From: an uncultured Alistipes sp.
GTDB lineage: Bacteria > Bacteroidota > Bacteroidia > Bacteroidales > Rikenellaceae
DNA: 64,000 nt
Direction of reading: 5' to 3'
Assembly: GCA_900545315.1 (NCBI GenBank)
Contig: UQYM01000002.1
Span: 1-64,000, forward strand
The position numbers and the translations under genes were made by a program. The stretch's first letter is position 1. Each line of letters opens with the position of its first letter. Positions 45,307 to 55,023 of the stretch are shown piece after piece. The notes beneath the pieces were generated by a model. It had not been told where the DNA came from and did no database searches. It worked only from the letters and a program-made list of their open reading frames with translations.

Positions 45307-46503
45307 ATGACACAGGATCGCCTTGTTACACCGAGCTATTGCTGTATTCTAGCAGCCAACTTCCTGCTATACTTCGGCTTCTACCTGCTGATGCCGATCC
45401 TACCCTTCTACCTGACCGAGGTATTCCATACCAACAGTACAATGGTCGGGGTCACCCTCTCCTGCTACACCGTGGCCGCACTGACCGTCCGCCCCTTTTC
45501 AGGCTATCTGTTGGACACTTTAGCCCGCAAACCACTATATATCATATCATTCTTTATTTTTACCGTGATCTTTGCAGGTTACCTGGTAGCCGGCTCCCTG
45601 ACCCTGTTCATCATCCTGCGCATCGCCCACGGCCTCGCCTTCGGGACCGTCACCGTATCCGGTAACACCGTCGTAATCGACATTATGCCCTCCTCCCGAC
45701 GTGGAGAAGGAATCGGCTACTACGGACTGATGAACAATATCGCCATGGCCATCGGCCCCATGGTCGGCCTGTTCCTGCACGATTTTTACAGCTTCCAGGT
45801 CATCTTCATATCGGCCCTGATCTCCTGCACGTTGGGTTGTATCATGGCTTCACTGGTGCATACCCCACCCAAAATGCCAGTCAAACGGGCTCCGATCTCG
45901 CTCGACCGCTTCATTTTAATCAAGGGAATTCCTGCCGGAATCGACCTGCTGCTGCTATCAATCCCCTACGGCATGACCACCACCTACGTGGCTATGTATG
46001 CCAAACAGATGGGTATCAACAAAGGATCCGGACTCTTCTTCACATTGATGGCCGCTGGACTGGCAATTTCACGCCTCTTTTCAGGCCGACAAGTGGATAA
46101 AGGTAAAATCACCCAAGTAATCTCACTGGGTATCTATCTCGCCTGCTTCTGCTTCTTCGTCCTCTCCGGGTGCGAAACCTTGATGAAATGGGATCCAACC
46201 CTCGGCACATACGTCTTTTTCGGAACCGCTCTGGTACTGGGAGTGGCATTCGGAACCATGTTCCCTGCCTTCAATACCCTCTTCGTCAACCTTGCCCCAC
46301 ACAACCAACGAGGGACGGCAACCTCAACTTACCTCACCTCATGGGATGTGGGAATCGGGTGCGGACTGCTCATCGGCGGTTATATCGGCGAAATCACCAC
46401 ACTCGACCACGCCTACCTGTTCGGTGCCTGCCTGACCGTTATTTCGACGATCTATTTCCGGCTGAAAGTGGCTCCTCATTTTCAGAAAAATAAACTCCGT
46501 TAA
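45307..46503 (+). CDS. Major facilitator superfamily transporter
   Basis: The 398-residue protein has twelve predicted membrane segments and the MFS loop motif RPFSGYLLDTLARKP between segments 2 and 3, then AHGLAFGTVTVSGNTVVIDI in segments 4 and 5, and a matching FSGRQVDKGK loop in the second half. It resembles the general drug/proton antiporter-like or sugar-like MFS subfamilies. No neighbouring pathway gene suggests the substrate. It is divergent from the MarR operon, so control by that regulator is possible. It has its own -7 box. Confidence 0.87.
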   Translation: MTQDRLVTPSYCCILAANFLLYFGFYLLMPILPFYLTEVFHTNSTMVGVTLSCYTVAALTVRPFSGYLLDTLARKPLYIISFFIFTVIFAGYLVAGSLTLFIILRIAHGLAFGTVTVSGNTVVIDIMPSSRRGEGIGYYGLMNNIAMAIGPMVGLFLHDFYSFQVIFISALISCTLGCIMASLVHTPPKMPVKRAPISLDRFILIKGIPAGIDLLLLSIPYGMTTTYVAMYAKQMGINKGSGLFFTLMAAGLAISRLFSGRQVDKGKITQVISLGIYLACFCFFVLSGCETLMKWDPTLGTYVFFGTALVLGVAFGTMFPAFNTLFVNLAPHNQRGTATSTYLTSWDVGIGCGLLIGGYIGEITTLDHAYLFGACLTVISTIYFRLKVAPHFQKNKLR

Positions 46504-46692
46504 ACAAGTGAAGACTCACAACCAACCTCACCTAACTCGTTAGCAGAAGTTCTCAAAAGCAAAACACCTGCTATACTCGCCCCCAATAATAAAACCAATC
46601 CGAAAAACGTTTTATTGAAAAGAGTTTTAGCTATATTAGACAGATATTATAGGGGCCACACCCAACTCGTATAATTCACAAAACCACAGGCC

Positions 46693-47259
46693 ATGACTTA
46701 CAAACCTATCTTACGCTGCATGATGGTTGCTGCCCTGATCGGGTATGGGGTACAGGGAACTGCTCACCCCGCAAACCAACCTCCCAAACGTTCAACTCCC
46801 CTAATTCAGATCAATGTCAACACCCCTCCGGTGCCCGATCCGTTGCGCCTGACCTCACAGCTGATTGAACAGATCAGTCGTCAAATGCAACATCGATTGA
46901 TCCTCGACGAAGCGCAATTTATTAAGCTGCTTCGTTTGAACGAAAGATACCTGCTCAACCGTGAGATCGCCGCTCCCAGACCTCCCCACGGAGCGATGCG
47001 TCCTGATGGCAGACATCCCGGAAGACCCGAAGGTCCTCGCCCCAATGGTCCCGGAAGACCCGGCCCAGCACGTGGTCCCAAAGGGAAAGGGCCTCAGCAT
47101 GATAATGGGCGAAGAGCATATGGTAATCCATTTACAGAGTTGTCATCCAAAGACCGCAAACAGTGGGAAAAACAGCTCAAAAACATCCTGAACAAAGATC
47201 AGTACAAAGAGTGGCACAAAATGGAGAAAGAGAATGACGGTAGACCTTTCCGTTATTGA
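46693..47259 (+). CDS. Exported protein with Pro/Gly/Arg-rich middle, unknown function
   Basis: The 188-residue protein begins with a signal peptide (about 1-25, ending GTAHPA). After a short linker comes a helical segment (LTSQLIEQISRQMQHRLILD, ending about residue 95), then a Pro/Gly/Arg-rich stretch with repeats of RPxGPxRPGP-like type (about 95-140), then another helix KDRKQWEKQLKNILNKDQYK. The two helices around a middle part resemble the Spy/CpxP-like architecture seen in Bacteroidota proteins with LTxxQ-type motifs, but I cannot confirm that family. It is very basic and probably periplasmic. It has its own terminator. Confidence 0.6.
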   Translation: MTYKPILRCMMVAALIGYGVQGTAHPANQPPKRSTPLIQINVNTPPVPDPLRLTSQLIEQISRQMQHRLILDEAQFIKLLRLNERYLLNREIAAPRPPHGAMRPDGRHPGRPEGPRPNGPGRPGPARGPKGKGPQHDNGRRAYGNPFTELSSKDRKQWEKQLKNILNKDQYKEWHKMEKENDGRPFRY

Positions 47260-47750
47260 TTCGTATAACGATAGACAAACTCTTTACATAAATAAAGCGG
47301 CAGAATCATCTGCCGCTTTATTTATTTAAGTCCTGCGAAATCGTACGCTGTAAACGCTATTTATTATCAAAACGGGCTCATAAAAACGAATAACAATCCT
47401 GCCCCGATCATTGCTTCCACACTGGTCATACTGCGATTTCACAGATCCGAATACCCTCCTGCTATGCCAGAGCAATGTATTCCTCTCTCCTATCGTACTG
47501 GAATAAAATGAAACGATCTCCACAGCTATTCCAACCACGCACCACATAGCCCCGAATCTTTCGAAACAAGGCGGCAAACAAAGAGTTCACTCACAGATCT
47601 TTGCCCGATGAGCCCATCCTGCCAATTTTTCTACCGATAGACCGTTATCAATATGTTCATGGAGAAAGTTTGTATCTAACTCTTGTGCAAATGGCGAGAC
47701 TGAGCAAAAACTAAACCCAATATAAAATATGCTTCTTCGGGGCAGAAGAA
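47260..47750. other. Intergenic gap between convergent genes
   Basis: The terminator at 47290-47323 is the only feature. The remaining sequence looks non-coding. Confidence 0.5.
47290..47323 (+). terminator. Terminator after the Pro/Gly/Arg-rich protein gene
   Basis: A perfect 15-bp stem AAATAAAGCGGCAGA / TCTGCCGCTTTATTT with loop ATCA, followed by ATTTAAG. Works in both directions. Confidence 0.85.
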
Positions 47751-50105
47751 TTATCCGACCACCACAGTATCGTCATCCGGATCGGGCTCTTCATGCGGAC
47801 CGCTCAACGCAGGACGCACCACCATAAACGACGGGAAGGTATTGATCAAAGCCGAACGGTTGCGCGTCACATTCAGCCAACAGTTGTAGCTGATAATCAA
47901 CAGTTGCTGCTGAGCCACAAACTCACTGAACGGCACTGAAGGCGGACAGATATCCAAAACTGGGCCTTCGCCGTGATGATGCTTCAGCTCCCGCTTCAGC
48001 TGTTCCGAGAAACCGGAATCAGCCACCCGGACAGTCACCTCTACCCCCTCAACAATCGCATTAATCTCATTGAGCATTACCCGGTCCCGTTCGTCCAGCA
48101 GCAAGACTCCAATTCGGTCTGCCCCTTTGAACTTGCGGTTGACAAAAACCCCCACCGAACACGACACATGCGTGAAGAGGCGGCGTGCTTTATCCCGGGT
48201 TGACTCTCCAGGAAAGTACATCTGACGACGGATCTGACGACGAATGCGGTTCAACTCTTCTGCCAATACCAAATTGCTGCGGCGTGGAGCCACATAATCA
48301 TGAATAAAGTCTGGCCCTCCGCCAAGCAGAACAAAATCATAGGATTTGCGATGAATCAAATCGATCAAATCCTTTAAATAGTGGTCCGTCACCCGATAGT
48401 TGGTATCGATCTGCAACTTCATCCGCTGTGCTTCACTGCGCAAAGGGGCAAAACTCTCGGATGAATAACCGTAAGCGTTCATGGGGTTGGTTTCGGTACC
48501 GATCGTATAATGCACAGCGGTAATATGAATCCGATCCATCACCCGCCCACACAGCAGCTTGATAACTCGCAAAAAGAGCGGTGCACTGGCCGGACGGGCA
48601 AACGAGATGAGAACACGTGCCTTGATAGAGGGCTGAATATGTGACTCCGGTTCACGACGGGCAAACAGTTTCTCGATCAGCACCAATGACGGTGTTGCCA
48701 TGAAGGTGGTGAAGAGGGCCATGATGACAAAAATCACGTAGATCGACGAGGGCAAGATCCCCATTTCATAACCGATATTGAGCACGATCAGCTCCATCAG
48801 TCCACGCGTGTTCATCAGTACGCCGATCGACAGGCTGTCACGCCAGGACTCTCCGACAAAACGTGCCGATAAGGCTGCACCGGCCAATTTGCCGACAATC
48901 GAGACTGCCACAAAGAGGGCACATACACCCCAAAGGTGCGGTGTATTCAGGGCTCCTATTTCGGTACGCAAACCGGTAAAGACAAAGAAGAGGGGTAAAA
49001 AGAGCACTAAAGCCACATCCTCGACCTTCTCGGTCATGATGCGGCGGAAACTCAGATTGGCCGGCATAATCACCCCGGCCACAAAAGCTCCGAACAGGGC
49101 ATGAACCCCCAACACCTCCGTAATATACGAGGAGAGAATCAATACCAAAAAGATGAAGGCTACCAGCGGTTTGCTGATGATCTCCTGACTGTTATAAATT
49201 TCGCCCAATTTCCGCATGAACGGGCGGACCAGTCCGAACATAAAGAGCACATACAGGATCACACAGACCAATGTAAAGCCGGCGCTGGCCACGCTTCCGG
49301 CTTTTGCAATGGCAATGATGGCGGCCAACAGACACCACGCCGTAATGTCGTTGTTGGCGGCACTGGCAATGGCCAACATCCCCATTGGGGTTTTGCCGAG
49401 GTTACGCTCCTGAATGATTCGGGCCAAGACCGGAAAAGCCGTAATACTGACCGAAATACCGATAAACAGTGCAAACGGCACGAAGGTGGTATGTCCGGCA
49501 CCAAACTCCGGATAGACCTGCCAGGCCAAAACGGTTCCAAGAAAAAACGGCACAATAATACTGGCATGGCTGATGACCAGGGTCTGGCTCCCCTTTTTGC
49601 GCAGGATGCTCAGGTCAAGCTCCATGCCGATAATAAACATGAAGAGGATCAGGCCGATCTGGCTCAGAATATTGAGCGATTCAAGCGAAGAATCTGAAAA
49701 GAGAAACCCGAAAGTTTCCGGGAAAAAGTGGCCGAGCACCGACGGCCCCAAAAAAATTCCGGCCACAATTTCGCCAATCACGCCGGGCTGTCCCAGATAT
49801 TTGAACAGCCACGAAAAGATCCGCACCGCCACCAAAATCGAGATGATCTGCAGCAACAATACCGCCAACGGGTGGTGCAAACCTTCCTGCAACGACTGTG
49901 TAAATAATTCATAAGGCTTCGTGATTCCCGTCTCCCCCGATGGGGCCACAGTCGAGGTAAGTGTCTGTTCGGTAGCCGTAACAGATGCCGTATCGGAAGC
50001 CGCATCCCACAACTTACCCTGCCGAATGACCATCCAGAAAAGCACTCCGAAGATCAGCAGCATCAACACATAGAAGATATAGTTGCGTTTGGCACTGGAT
50101 TTCAT
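47751..50105 (-). CDS. CPA2-type Na+(K+)/H+ antiporter with large cytoplasmic tail
   Basis: The 784-residue protein has an extra N-terminal membrane helix (NYIFYVLMLLIFGVLFWMV), then a linker and a 12-segment Na+/H+ exchanger domain (about residues 70-460). Family features include GVIGEIVAGIFLGPSVLG and GVHALFGAFVAGVIMP. Roughly 300 cytoplasmic residues follow, with two regions resembling UspA-like nucleotide-binding modules (for example RVLISFARPASAPLFLRVIK). Its role is cation/proton exchange for pH or salt homeostasis. It is a single gene on the minus strand, with -7 box TATATTTG (50125-50132). Confidence 0.88.
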   Translation of the reverse strand: MKSSAKRNYIFYVLMLLIFGVLFWMVIRQGKLWDAASDTASVTATEQTLTSTVAPSGETGITKPYELFTQSLQEGLHHPLAVLLLQIISILVAVRIFSWLFKYLGQPGVIGEIVAGIFLGPSVLGHFFPETFGFLFSDSSLESLNILSQIGLILFMFIIGMELDLSILRKKGSQTLVISHASIIVPFFLGTVLAWQVYPEFGAGHTTFVPFALFIGISVSITAFPVLARIIQERNLGKTPMGMLAIASAANNDITAWCLLAAIIAIAKAGSVASAGFTLVCVILYVLFMFGLVRPFMRKLGEIYNSQEIISKPLVAFIFLVLILSSYITEVLGVHALFGAFVAGVIMPANLSFRRIMTEKVEDVALVLFLPLFFVFTGLRTEIGALNTPHLWGVCALFVAVSIVGKLAGAALSARFVGESWRDSLSIGVLMNTRGLMELIVLNIGYEMGILPSSIYVIFVIMALFTTFMATPSLVLIEKLFARREPESHIQPSIKARVLISFARPASAPLFLRVIKLLCGRVMDRIHITAVHYTIGTETNPMNAYGYSSESFAPLRSEAQRMKLQIDTNYRVTDHYLKDLIDLIHRKSYDFVLLGGGPDFIHDYVAPRRSNLVLAEELNRIRRQIRRQMYFPGESTRDKARRLFTHVSCSVGVFVNRKFKGADRIGVLLLDERDRVMLNEINAIVEGVEVTVRVADSGFSEQLKRELKHHHGEGPVLDICPPSVPFSEFVAQQQLLIISYNCWLNVTRNRSALINTFPSFMVVRPALSGPHEEPDPDDDTVVVG

Positions 50106-50124
50106 ACCCGATTACGATCTCCTA

Positions 50125-50132
50125 CAAATATA
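50125..50132 (-). promoter_or_regulatory. -7 box of the antiporter gene
   Basis: TATATTTG on the minus strand, 19 bases before the ATG. The implied 5' UTR is very short. Confidence 0.5.
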
Positions 50133-50680
50133 ATTTTTTTTTCGAAATTCCCGCATCCGCAGCGGTTCTTCTTTGCCTCTTCGCGTGTGGACCATCCGGT
50201 TTGGCTTCATTCAAGTTCGGCCAAACCCTTTCAGCTCCATTCGGAACTCTGCGCATCGAACGCTACGATTAGATAGTCCTTCAGACCTTTCGATCAATAG
50301 AGGTATTCCCATTAAGACCTTCTTCCCCAGTGCGCTATTCAAGAAGAGGGAATCGCACAACTTCGGTCAGCCCCGAACATCTCCTGACAGATTCAGCAGT
50401 TTTTCTGAGGAGATCAGCCAATTTGCCTCCTTTTTCATTGCTGACTCGTGCGATCACCTCGCCGAACACAAAAAGGCCGGAGTGTCTGTTACAACACTCC
50501 GGCCTCTATGATCATGTGAAATGACTCTACAACATCCGAGAAGCTAACGAACCGCGAAATCAAACAGGCTGTTCACCTTTCATCTCGTTCATCCCTCTCC
50601 TCCTTCAATTCAACGTATCAGCTGCGCCCAGTTCCAACCTTTTGGCCTCCCCATACGGCATACGCTTACCAAACACCTGG
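50133..50680. other. Intergenic gap between panD and the antiporter gene
   Basis: The panCD terminator (50474-50505) is the only clear element. Frames here look accidental. Confidence 0.5.
50474..50505 (-). terminator. Terminator of panC-panD
   Basis: AGGCCGGAGTGT pairs with ACACTCCGGCCT (12 bp) around an 8-base loop. On the minus strand it is followed by TTTTTGTG. It lies about 175 bases past the panD stop. Confidence 0.75.
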
Positions 50681-51034
50681 CTATTTTACCAACCGGTTGG
50701 TCGCCGTGTCGGGGAAAACAACCCACGGCTTGAAACTTTTGGCCTCCTCAAAGTCGAGCAGCGCATAGGAGATGATGATCACCACATCCCCTACAACACA
50801 CTTGCGGGCCGCAGGACCATTCAGGCAAACCGCACCACTGCCACGCTCGCCCTTAATAATATAGGTCTCCAGACGCTCCCCGTTATTGACGTTGACCACC
50901 TGTACCTTCTCACCTGGAATCATGTTTGCAGCCTCCAGCAACTCCTCGTCAATGGTGATGCTGCCTACGTAGTCCAAATTGGCCTGCGTAATGGTTACCC
51001 GATGAATCTTGGATTTCAATACCTCTATTTGCAT
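50681..51034 (-). CDS. panD: Aspartate 1-decarboxylase
   Basis: PanD makes beta-alanine from aspartate for pantothenate synthesis. The 117-residue proenzyme contains the self-cleavage site DYVGSITID with Gly24-Ser25, where Ser25 becomes the pyruvoyl group. The ATG at 51034 gives [15 protein letters not shown], the normal N-terminus; the frame is open 39 codons upstream but that part overlaps panC. It is 17 bases downstream of panC, so the two are cotranscribed and supply both halves of pantothenate coupling. Confidence 0.96.
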   Translation of the reverse strand: MQIEVLKSKIHRVTITQANLDYVGSITIDEELLEAANMIPGEKVQVVNVNNGERLETYIIKGERGSGAVCLNGPAARKCVVGDVVIIISYALLDFEEAKSFKPWVVFPDTATNRLVK

Positions 51035-51051
51035 GATGGCATCCTTTCGGT

Positions 51052-51900
51052 TTACTGATTGTACGGGCCATATCCGCCCATATTGTCGATCAAACGTACT
51101 GCACCGGCATGTACCGCTACACACCCCCGTGTCGTTACACCCGCTTTCCACTCGCTCAGCGGCTGAAGCGTATCGGCATCTACAATCTGAAAATATTCAA
51201 CTTCGAGCAACGGATTGCTGTTGATGCGGTCAATCACCATCCGTTCGGTCTCCGCCACCGTAGCTGTACGCGAAAAATCAACTCCAGCACGCAACGCAGC
51301 ATAGATCTGCGGAGCCGCCGCACGATGCTCAGGTGTCAGCAACGCATTACGCGAACTGAGCGCAAGACCATCCTCGCCACGAACAATCGGACAAGGAACA
51401 ATCTCTACTTTCAGCTGCAACTGGCGTACCATGGCACGAATCACGGCAATCTGCTGAAAATCCTTCTCGCCAAAATAGGCCCGATCCGGCTCGACAATCG
51501 CAAACAGACGGCTTACAACCTGTGCCACACCATTGAAATGGCCCGGACGGTGCGCACCCTCCATCACCTTGTCGATCTGCCCGAAATCGAACTTCCGGGT
51601 ATCGGGTTCGGGATAGACATCCTCAACCGACGGTGCATAGACCATGTCGGCTCCGGCTGCCTCCAATAACTTCAGATCCGCATCGAGCGTGCGCGGATAG
51701 CTGCGCAGATCGGCCGGATCGTTAAATTGAGTGGGATTGACAAATACACTCACCACTACTCGTCCGCATTCGCGGCGGCAGCGCTCAACCAGAGATACGT
51801 GTCCCTGATGCAGCGCACCCATTGTGGGGACAAACCCCGTCAGCACCTTCTCTTTGTGCAATGCAGCAGAGAGTTCGGCACCCGTAGTAAAAACTTGCAT
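51052..51900 (-). CDS. panC: Pantothenate synthetase (pantoate--beta-alanine ligase)
   Basis: PanC couples pantoate and beta-alanine with ATP to form pantothenate, the coenzyme A precursor. The 282-residue protein has the HIGH-like motif [13 protein letters not shown] and the conserved [17 protein letters not shown] and [11 protein letters not shown] segments. The start MQVFTTG is used because the longer frame passes through the -7 box TACCTTTG (51943-51950). panB is not in the window. It is transcribed with panD and divergent from DPP III. Confidence 0.96.
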   Translation of the reverse strand: MQVFTTGAELSAALHKEKVLTGFVPTMGALHQGHVSLVERCRRECGRVVVSVFVNPTQFNDPADLRSYPRTLDADLKLLEAAGADMVYAPSVEDVYPEPDTRKFDFGQIDKVMEGAHRPGHFNGVAQVVSRLFAIVEPDRAYFGEKDFQQIAVIRAMVRQLQLKVEIVPCPIVRGEDGLALSSRNALLTPEHRAAAPQIYAALRAGVDFSRTATVAETERMVIDRINSNPLLEVEYFQIVDADTLQPLSEWKAGVTTRGCVAVHAGAVRLIDNMGGYGPYNQ

Positions 51901-51942
51901 CGGATCGATTGCTTTAGTTTCCAAGCCCCTGAAAGGACCTCG

Positions 51943-51950
51943 CAAAGGTA
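51943..51950 (-). promoter_or_regulatory. -7 box of panC-panD
   Basis: TACCTTTG on the minus strand, 42 bases before the panC ATG. It excludes the longer panC frame. Confidence 0.6.
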
Positions 51951-51993
51951 GAAATTAGATTTAGAAATAGCCAACTTTTCACTGAAAAATAAT

Positions 51994-52001
51994 ACCTTTG
52001 C
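51994..52001 (+). promoter_or_regulatory. -7 box of the DPP III gene
   Basis: TACCTTTG on the plus strand, 23 bases before the ATG at 52025. It faces the identical panC box 43 bases away. Confidence 0.6.
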
Positions 52002-52024
52002 ATACAATCTAAGCTACCAAAACC

Positions 52025-54067
52025 ATGAAAAAAACAGCTCTACTAATGATAATTACCGTCGCCGCCGGACTGGTCGGCTGCAAGTCCGAACCACAGGCAG
52101 AAAAACCTTTCGAATGGGTGGTCGATCGTTTCGATGACATCAAAGTGTTGCGCTACCAAGTGCCCGATTTCGACACCCTTTCGCTCGATGAGAAAAAATT
52201 GATCTACTACCTGAATCAGGCAGCCCTCTGCGGTCGGGACATTCTGTTCGACCAGAACGGCCGTTACAATCTGCGCATTCGCCGCACCCTCGAAGCCATC
52301 GAGCAGGGTTACACCGGGGACCGCAACAGCGAAGATTTCAAAAAATTCGAAAAATACCTCAAAAAGGTGTGGTTCGCCAACGGTATTCACCACCACTATT
52401 CGCTCGACAAATTTCTTCCCGAATTTTCCGAGAGCTATTTCGATGAGTTGATCGCCGCCACACCGGCCGAATACTTCCCTCAGGATTTCAAACCGTCGGT
52501 AGAGGCCGTGATTGCCGAGATCAAACCGGTAATGTTCGATCCGACCCTCTTCCCGAAACGGACCAACCAGGCTGCCGGAGCCGACATGATCGCCACCTCG
52601 GCAAACAACTACTACGAGGGCTTAACCCAACAGGAGGTCGAAGACTATTATAAAAAGATTATCGATCCGAACGATAGCACCCCCATCTCCTATGGACTCA
52701 ACAGCAAGCTGATGAAGGAGAATGGCCAGATCGTCGAAAAGACCTGGAAAGTGGGCGGTATGTACTCTGCAGCCATCGAGCAGATCGTTTATTGGCTCGA
52801 ACAGGCCTCCACGGTAGCCAAAGGGGCTCAGAAGCAAACGATCGATGAGCTGATCGGCTACTACCGTTCCGGAAACCTCTCGCAGTTCGACACCTATAGT
52901 ATCTCTTGGGTGCAGGACACTCTCTCCAAAGTCGATTTTGTCAACGGATTCATCGAAACCTACGGCGATCCGCTCGGATACCGTGCCTCGTGGGAGGGTC
53001 TTGTAAACTTCCGCGATGAGGAGGCCACCCGCCGTACCGAAACGATCAGTGCAGAGGCTCAATGGTTCGAGGACCATTCGCCGATCGATCCCAAATACCG
53101 CAAAGAGAAGGTCAAAGGGGTATCGGCCAAGGTGATCACCGCAGCTATTCTGGGCGGTGACTGCTATCCGGCCACACCGATCGGCATCAACCTGCCCAAC
53201 GCCGACTGGATTCGCAAAGATTATGGATCGAAATCGGTCACCATCGAGAATATCACCCATGCATACAACGAAGCAGCCAAAGGCAACGGTTTCCTCGAAG
53301 AGTTTATCTACGATCCCGCCGACATCGAGCTGCAGAAACGTTACGGCGAGTTGAGCGATAACCTCCACACCGACCTGCATGAGTGCCTGGGACACGGTTC
53401 GGGTCAGTTGGCTCCCGGTGTCAAGACCGACGCATTGAAAAATTACGGCTCAACACTCGAAGAGGCCCGTGCCGACCTGTTTGCCCTCTACTATCTGGGG
53501 GATCCGAAGCTGGTCGAATTGGGGCTCGTACCCTCGTTTGATGCGGCAAAGGCTCAATATCTGCACTATATCCTCAACGGTATGATGACCCAGTTGGCAC
53601 GCATTCAGCCAGGGAAGGATGTCGAAGAGGCTCACATGCGCAACCGCATGCTGATCGCCATGTGGTGCTACGAAAAGGGACAACAGGGTGAGGGTGAACC
53701 CGTCATCAAGAAGGTTACGCATGACGGCAAAACTTATATTGAGGTCACCGACTACGAACGCCTTAGAGAACTCTTTGGCGAACTGTTGCGCGAAATTCAA
53801 CGCATCAAGAGTGAAGGCGACTACGAAGCTGGCAAAGCGCTGGTCGAGACCTACGGCGTCAAAGTGGATCAGAAATTGCACGACGAAGTTTTGGCCCGTT
53901 ACGGTCGTCTCGGCATCGAACCCTACAGCGGCTTTGTCAATCCGGTGTACAAGCCGGTGATGGAGAATGGCCAGATCGTCGATGTCAAGGTGGAGTACAA
54001 CGAAGGGTACATAGACCAAATGTTACGCTATTCGAAAGATTACTCGTTCCTCCCCTCCGTCAACTAA
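52025..54067 (+). CDS. Dipeptidyl peptidase III, lipoprotein (family M49)
   Basis: This zinc metallopeptidase removes dipeptides from the N-terminus of oligopeptides. The 680-residue protein carries a lipobox GLVGC, a long N-terminal lobe and the catalytic motifs HECLGH (starting at His452) and EEARAD (from Glu479). HECLGH, with one residue fewer than the HELLGH-type insertion of animal enzymes, is the form described for Bacteroides DPP III. Anchored in the envelope, it probably completes digestion of peptides made by the other exported peptidases in this window. It is monocistronic. Confidence 0.93.
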   Translation: MKKTALLMIITVAAGLVGCKSEPQAEKPFEWVVDRFDDIKVLRYQVPDFDTLSLDEKKLIYYLNQAALCGRDILFDQNGRYNLRIRRTLEAIEQGYTGDRNSEDFKKFEKYLKKVWFANGIHHHYSLDKFLPEFSESYFDELIAATPAEYFPQDFKPSVEAVIAEIKPVMFDPTLFPKRTNQAAGADMIATSANNYYEGLTQQEVEDYYKKIIDPNDSTPISYGLNSKLMKENGQIVEKTWKVGGMYSAAIEQIVYWLEQASTVAKGAQKQTIDELIGYYRSGNLSQFDTYSISWVQDTLSKVDFVNGFIETYGDPLGYRASWEGLVNFRDEEATRRTETISAEAQWFEDHSPIDPKYRKEKVKGVSAKVITAAILGGDCYPATPIGINLPNADWIRKDYGSKSVTIENITHAYNEAAKGNGFLEEFIYDPADIELQKRYGELSDNLHTDLHECLGHGSGQLAPGVKTDALKNYGSTLEEARADLFALYYLGDPKLVELGLVPSFDAAKAQYLHYILNGMMTQLARIQPGKDVEEAHMRNRMLIAMWCYEKGQQGEGEPVIKKVTHDGKTYIEVTDYERLRELFGELLREIQRIKSEGDYEAGKALVETYGVKVDQKLHDEVLARYGRLGIEPYSGFVNPVYKPVMENGQIVDVKVEYNEGYIDQMLRYSKDYSFLPSVN

Positions 54068-54392
54068 CCCCTGGCTCCGGGCCGCTGCCCGACGGACTGC
54101 ACAAGACTTTTCCCCTCCCCCCGATACAAGGGGTAAGAAGGACGCAGAGATATAGCGTTGCTGAAGGTGCGGGAATACTATGCAGTGTTAACGGCACGTT
54201 GATATTGGAGGGATACGATCCAAGTGGGCGTCGCGTGTGCCAATCGTGTGTATCAATAAAGAGGGATAGGATTCGTCTCCAATGGTTCACCCCAGGCAGA
54301 GCAACCGTAGCAGGAGGAAAACCGCGGCAAAAGGGACGCCGTTGGAGGAGGGCCAGCCGTTGCGAGAGCGAAAGGGAACAAATAAAAGCAGC

Positions 54393-54486
54393 GGCAACTG
54401 GAGATGGGCGACTGGCGGTGGGCAACTGGGAACTGGAGACGTGACAGTGGGAACGTGGAACTGGCGACATGAAACTGGGAACTGCA
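54393..54486. repeat. Degenerate AACTGG-type short tandem repeat
   Basis: Copies of AACTGG occur at short, irregular intervals (in CAACTGGAGATGG, CAACTGGGAACTGGAGACG, GGAACTGGCGACATG and AAACTGGGAACTGC). Related short AACTGGAAACTGG-like repeats occur in intergenic DNA of other bacteria, which often yields spurious frames rich in Ser, Gln, Phe, Pro and Val. Confidence 0.55.
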
Positions 54487-54750
54487 CACCGCAAACTATG
54501 ACGGATGAAGGCAGGTCGTGGCAGATGCCGCCACGAGGTGACTCCATCAGGTAAACCAACGGAGTCACACGAGAGTAATACAGTGCAGCAAAGGGCGCTT
54601 TTACCCCCCCCCACAACAAAGGCAAAAAGTGCAAAATAACACTGTGCTCACACCGATTTTCCAACTCGGAAGCCCCATACAAAACAAAACTTGCAGAAAA
54701 AGTTTCCTTTAACCAAGAAAACAATAACAAAAGGCTGCTAAACTTTTTAT

Positions 54751-54758
54751 TATCTTTG
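54751..54758 (+). promoter_or_regulatory. -7 box of malate dehydrogenase
   Basis: TATCTTTG matches the consensus and lies 266 bases before the mdh ATG, leaving a long leader. TACCTTCG at about 54897-54904 is a second, weaker candidate. Confidence 0.55.
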
Positions 54759-55023
54759 CAGCGTGATTCAATAACAGTGGTACGAAAACACCCTACACTC
54801 AGTTTACACAACGAGTCAATGAAGCAATAACTGATTGATAACCATTTGTTATGAACGATTACCGTTTTGAATCACTGTAGTTCGTGTCGGTAGCTTACCT
54901 TCGTCTGCCCTCCGGCAACAGAACGCAATGCGTGGAGCGATACTGCGCTCCCCAACGAAACTGAAACCATACGGACATAATAGACAAGCAAGTTGTTATG
55001 TTTCATTAAAATAACTGAGTATC

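Larger units (their letters stand above)
54068..55023. other. 957-base gap with degenerate repeats and the mdh leader
   Basis: The left part (54260-54490) is G/A-rich on the plus strand and contains imperfect tandem copies of a unit like GGAACTGG-(A/C)GAC. GTGACTCC / GGAGTCAC form an 8-bp hairpin (54538-54568). A poly-C run lies at 54604-54612. The right part has the mdh -7 box and a leader. Frames in this gap look accidental and no gene is supported. Confidence 0.6.

Noticed and set aside
45057..45665. Plus-strand frame overlapping the start of the MFS transporter
   Set aside because: Different register from the clear transporter frame and composed of Arg/His/Pro-rich shadow sequence.
54060..54811. 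Two minus-strand frames over the AACTGG repeats
   Set aside because: Their products are Ser/Pro/Phe/Val-rich translations of the short repeat, a known source of false genes.
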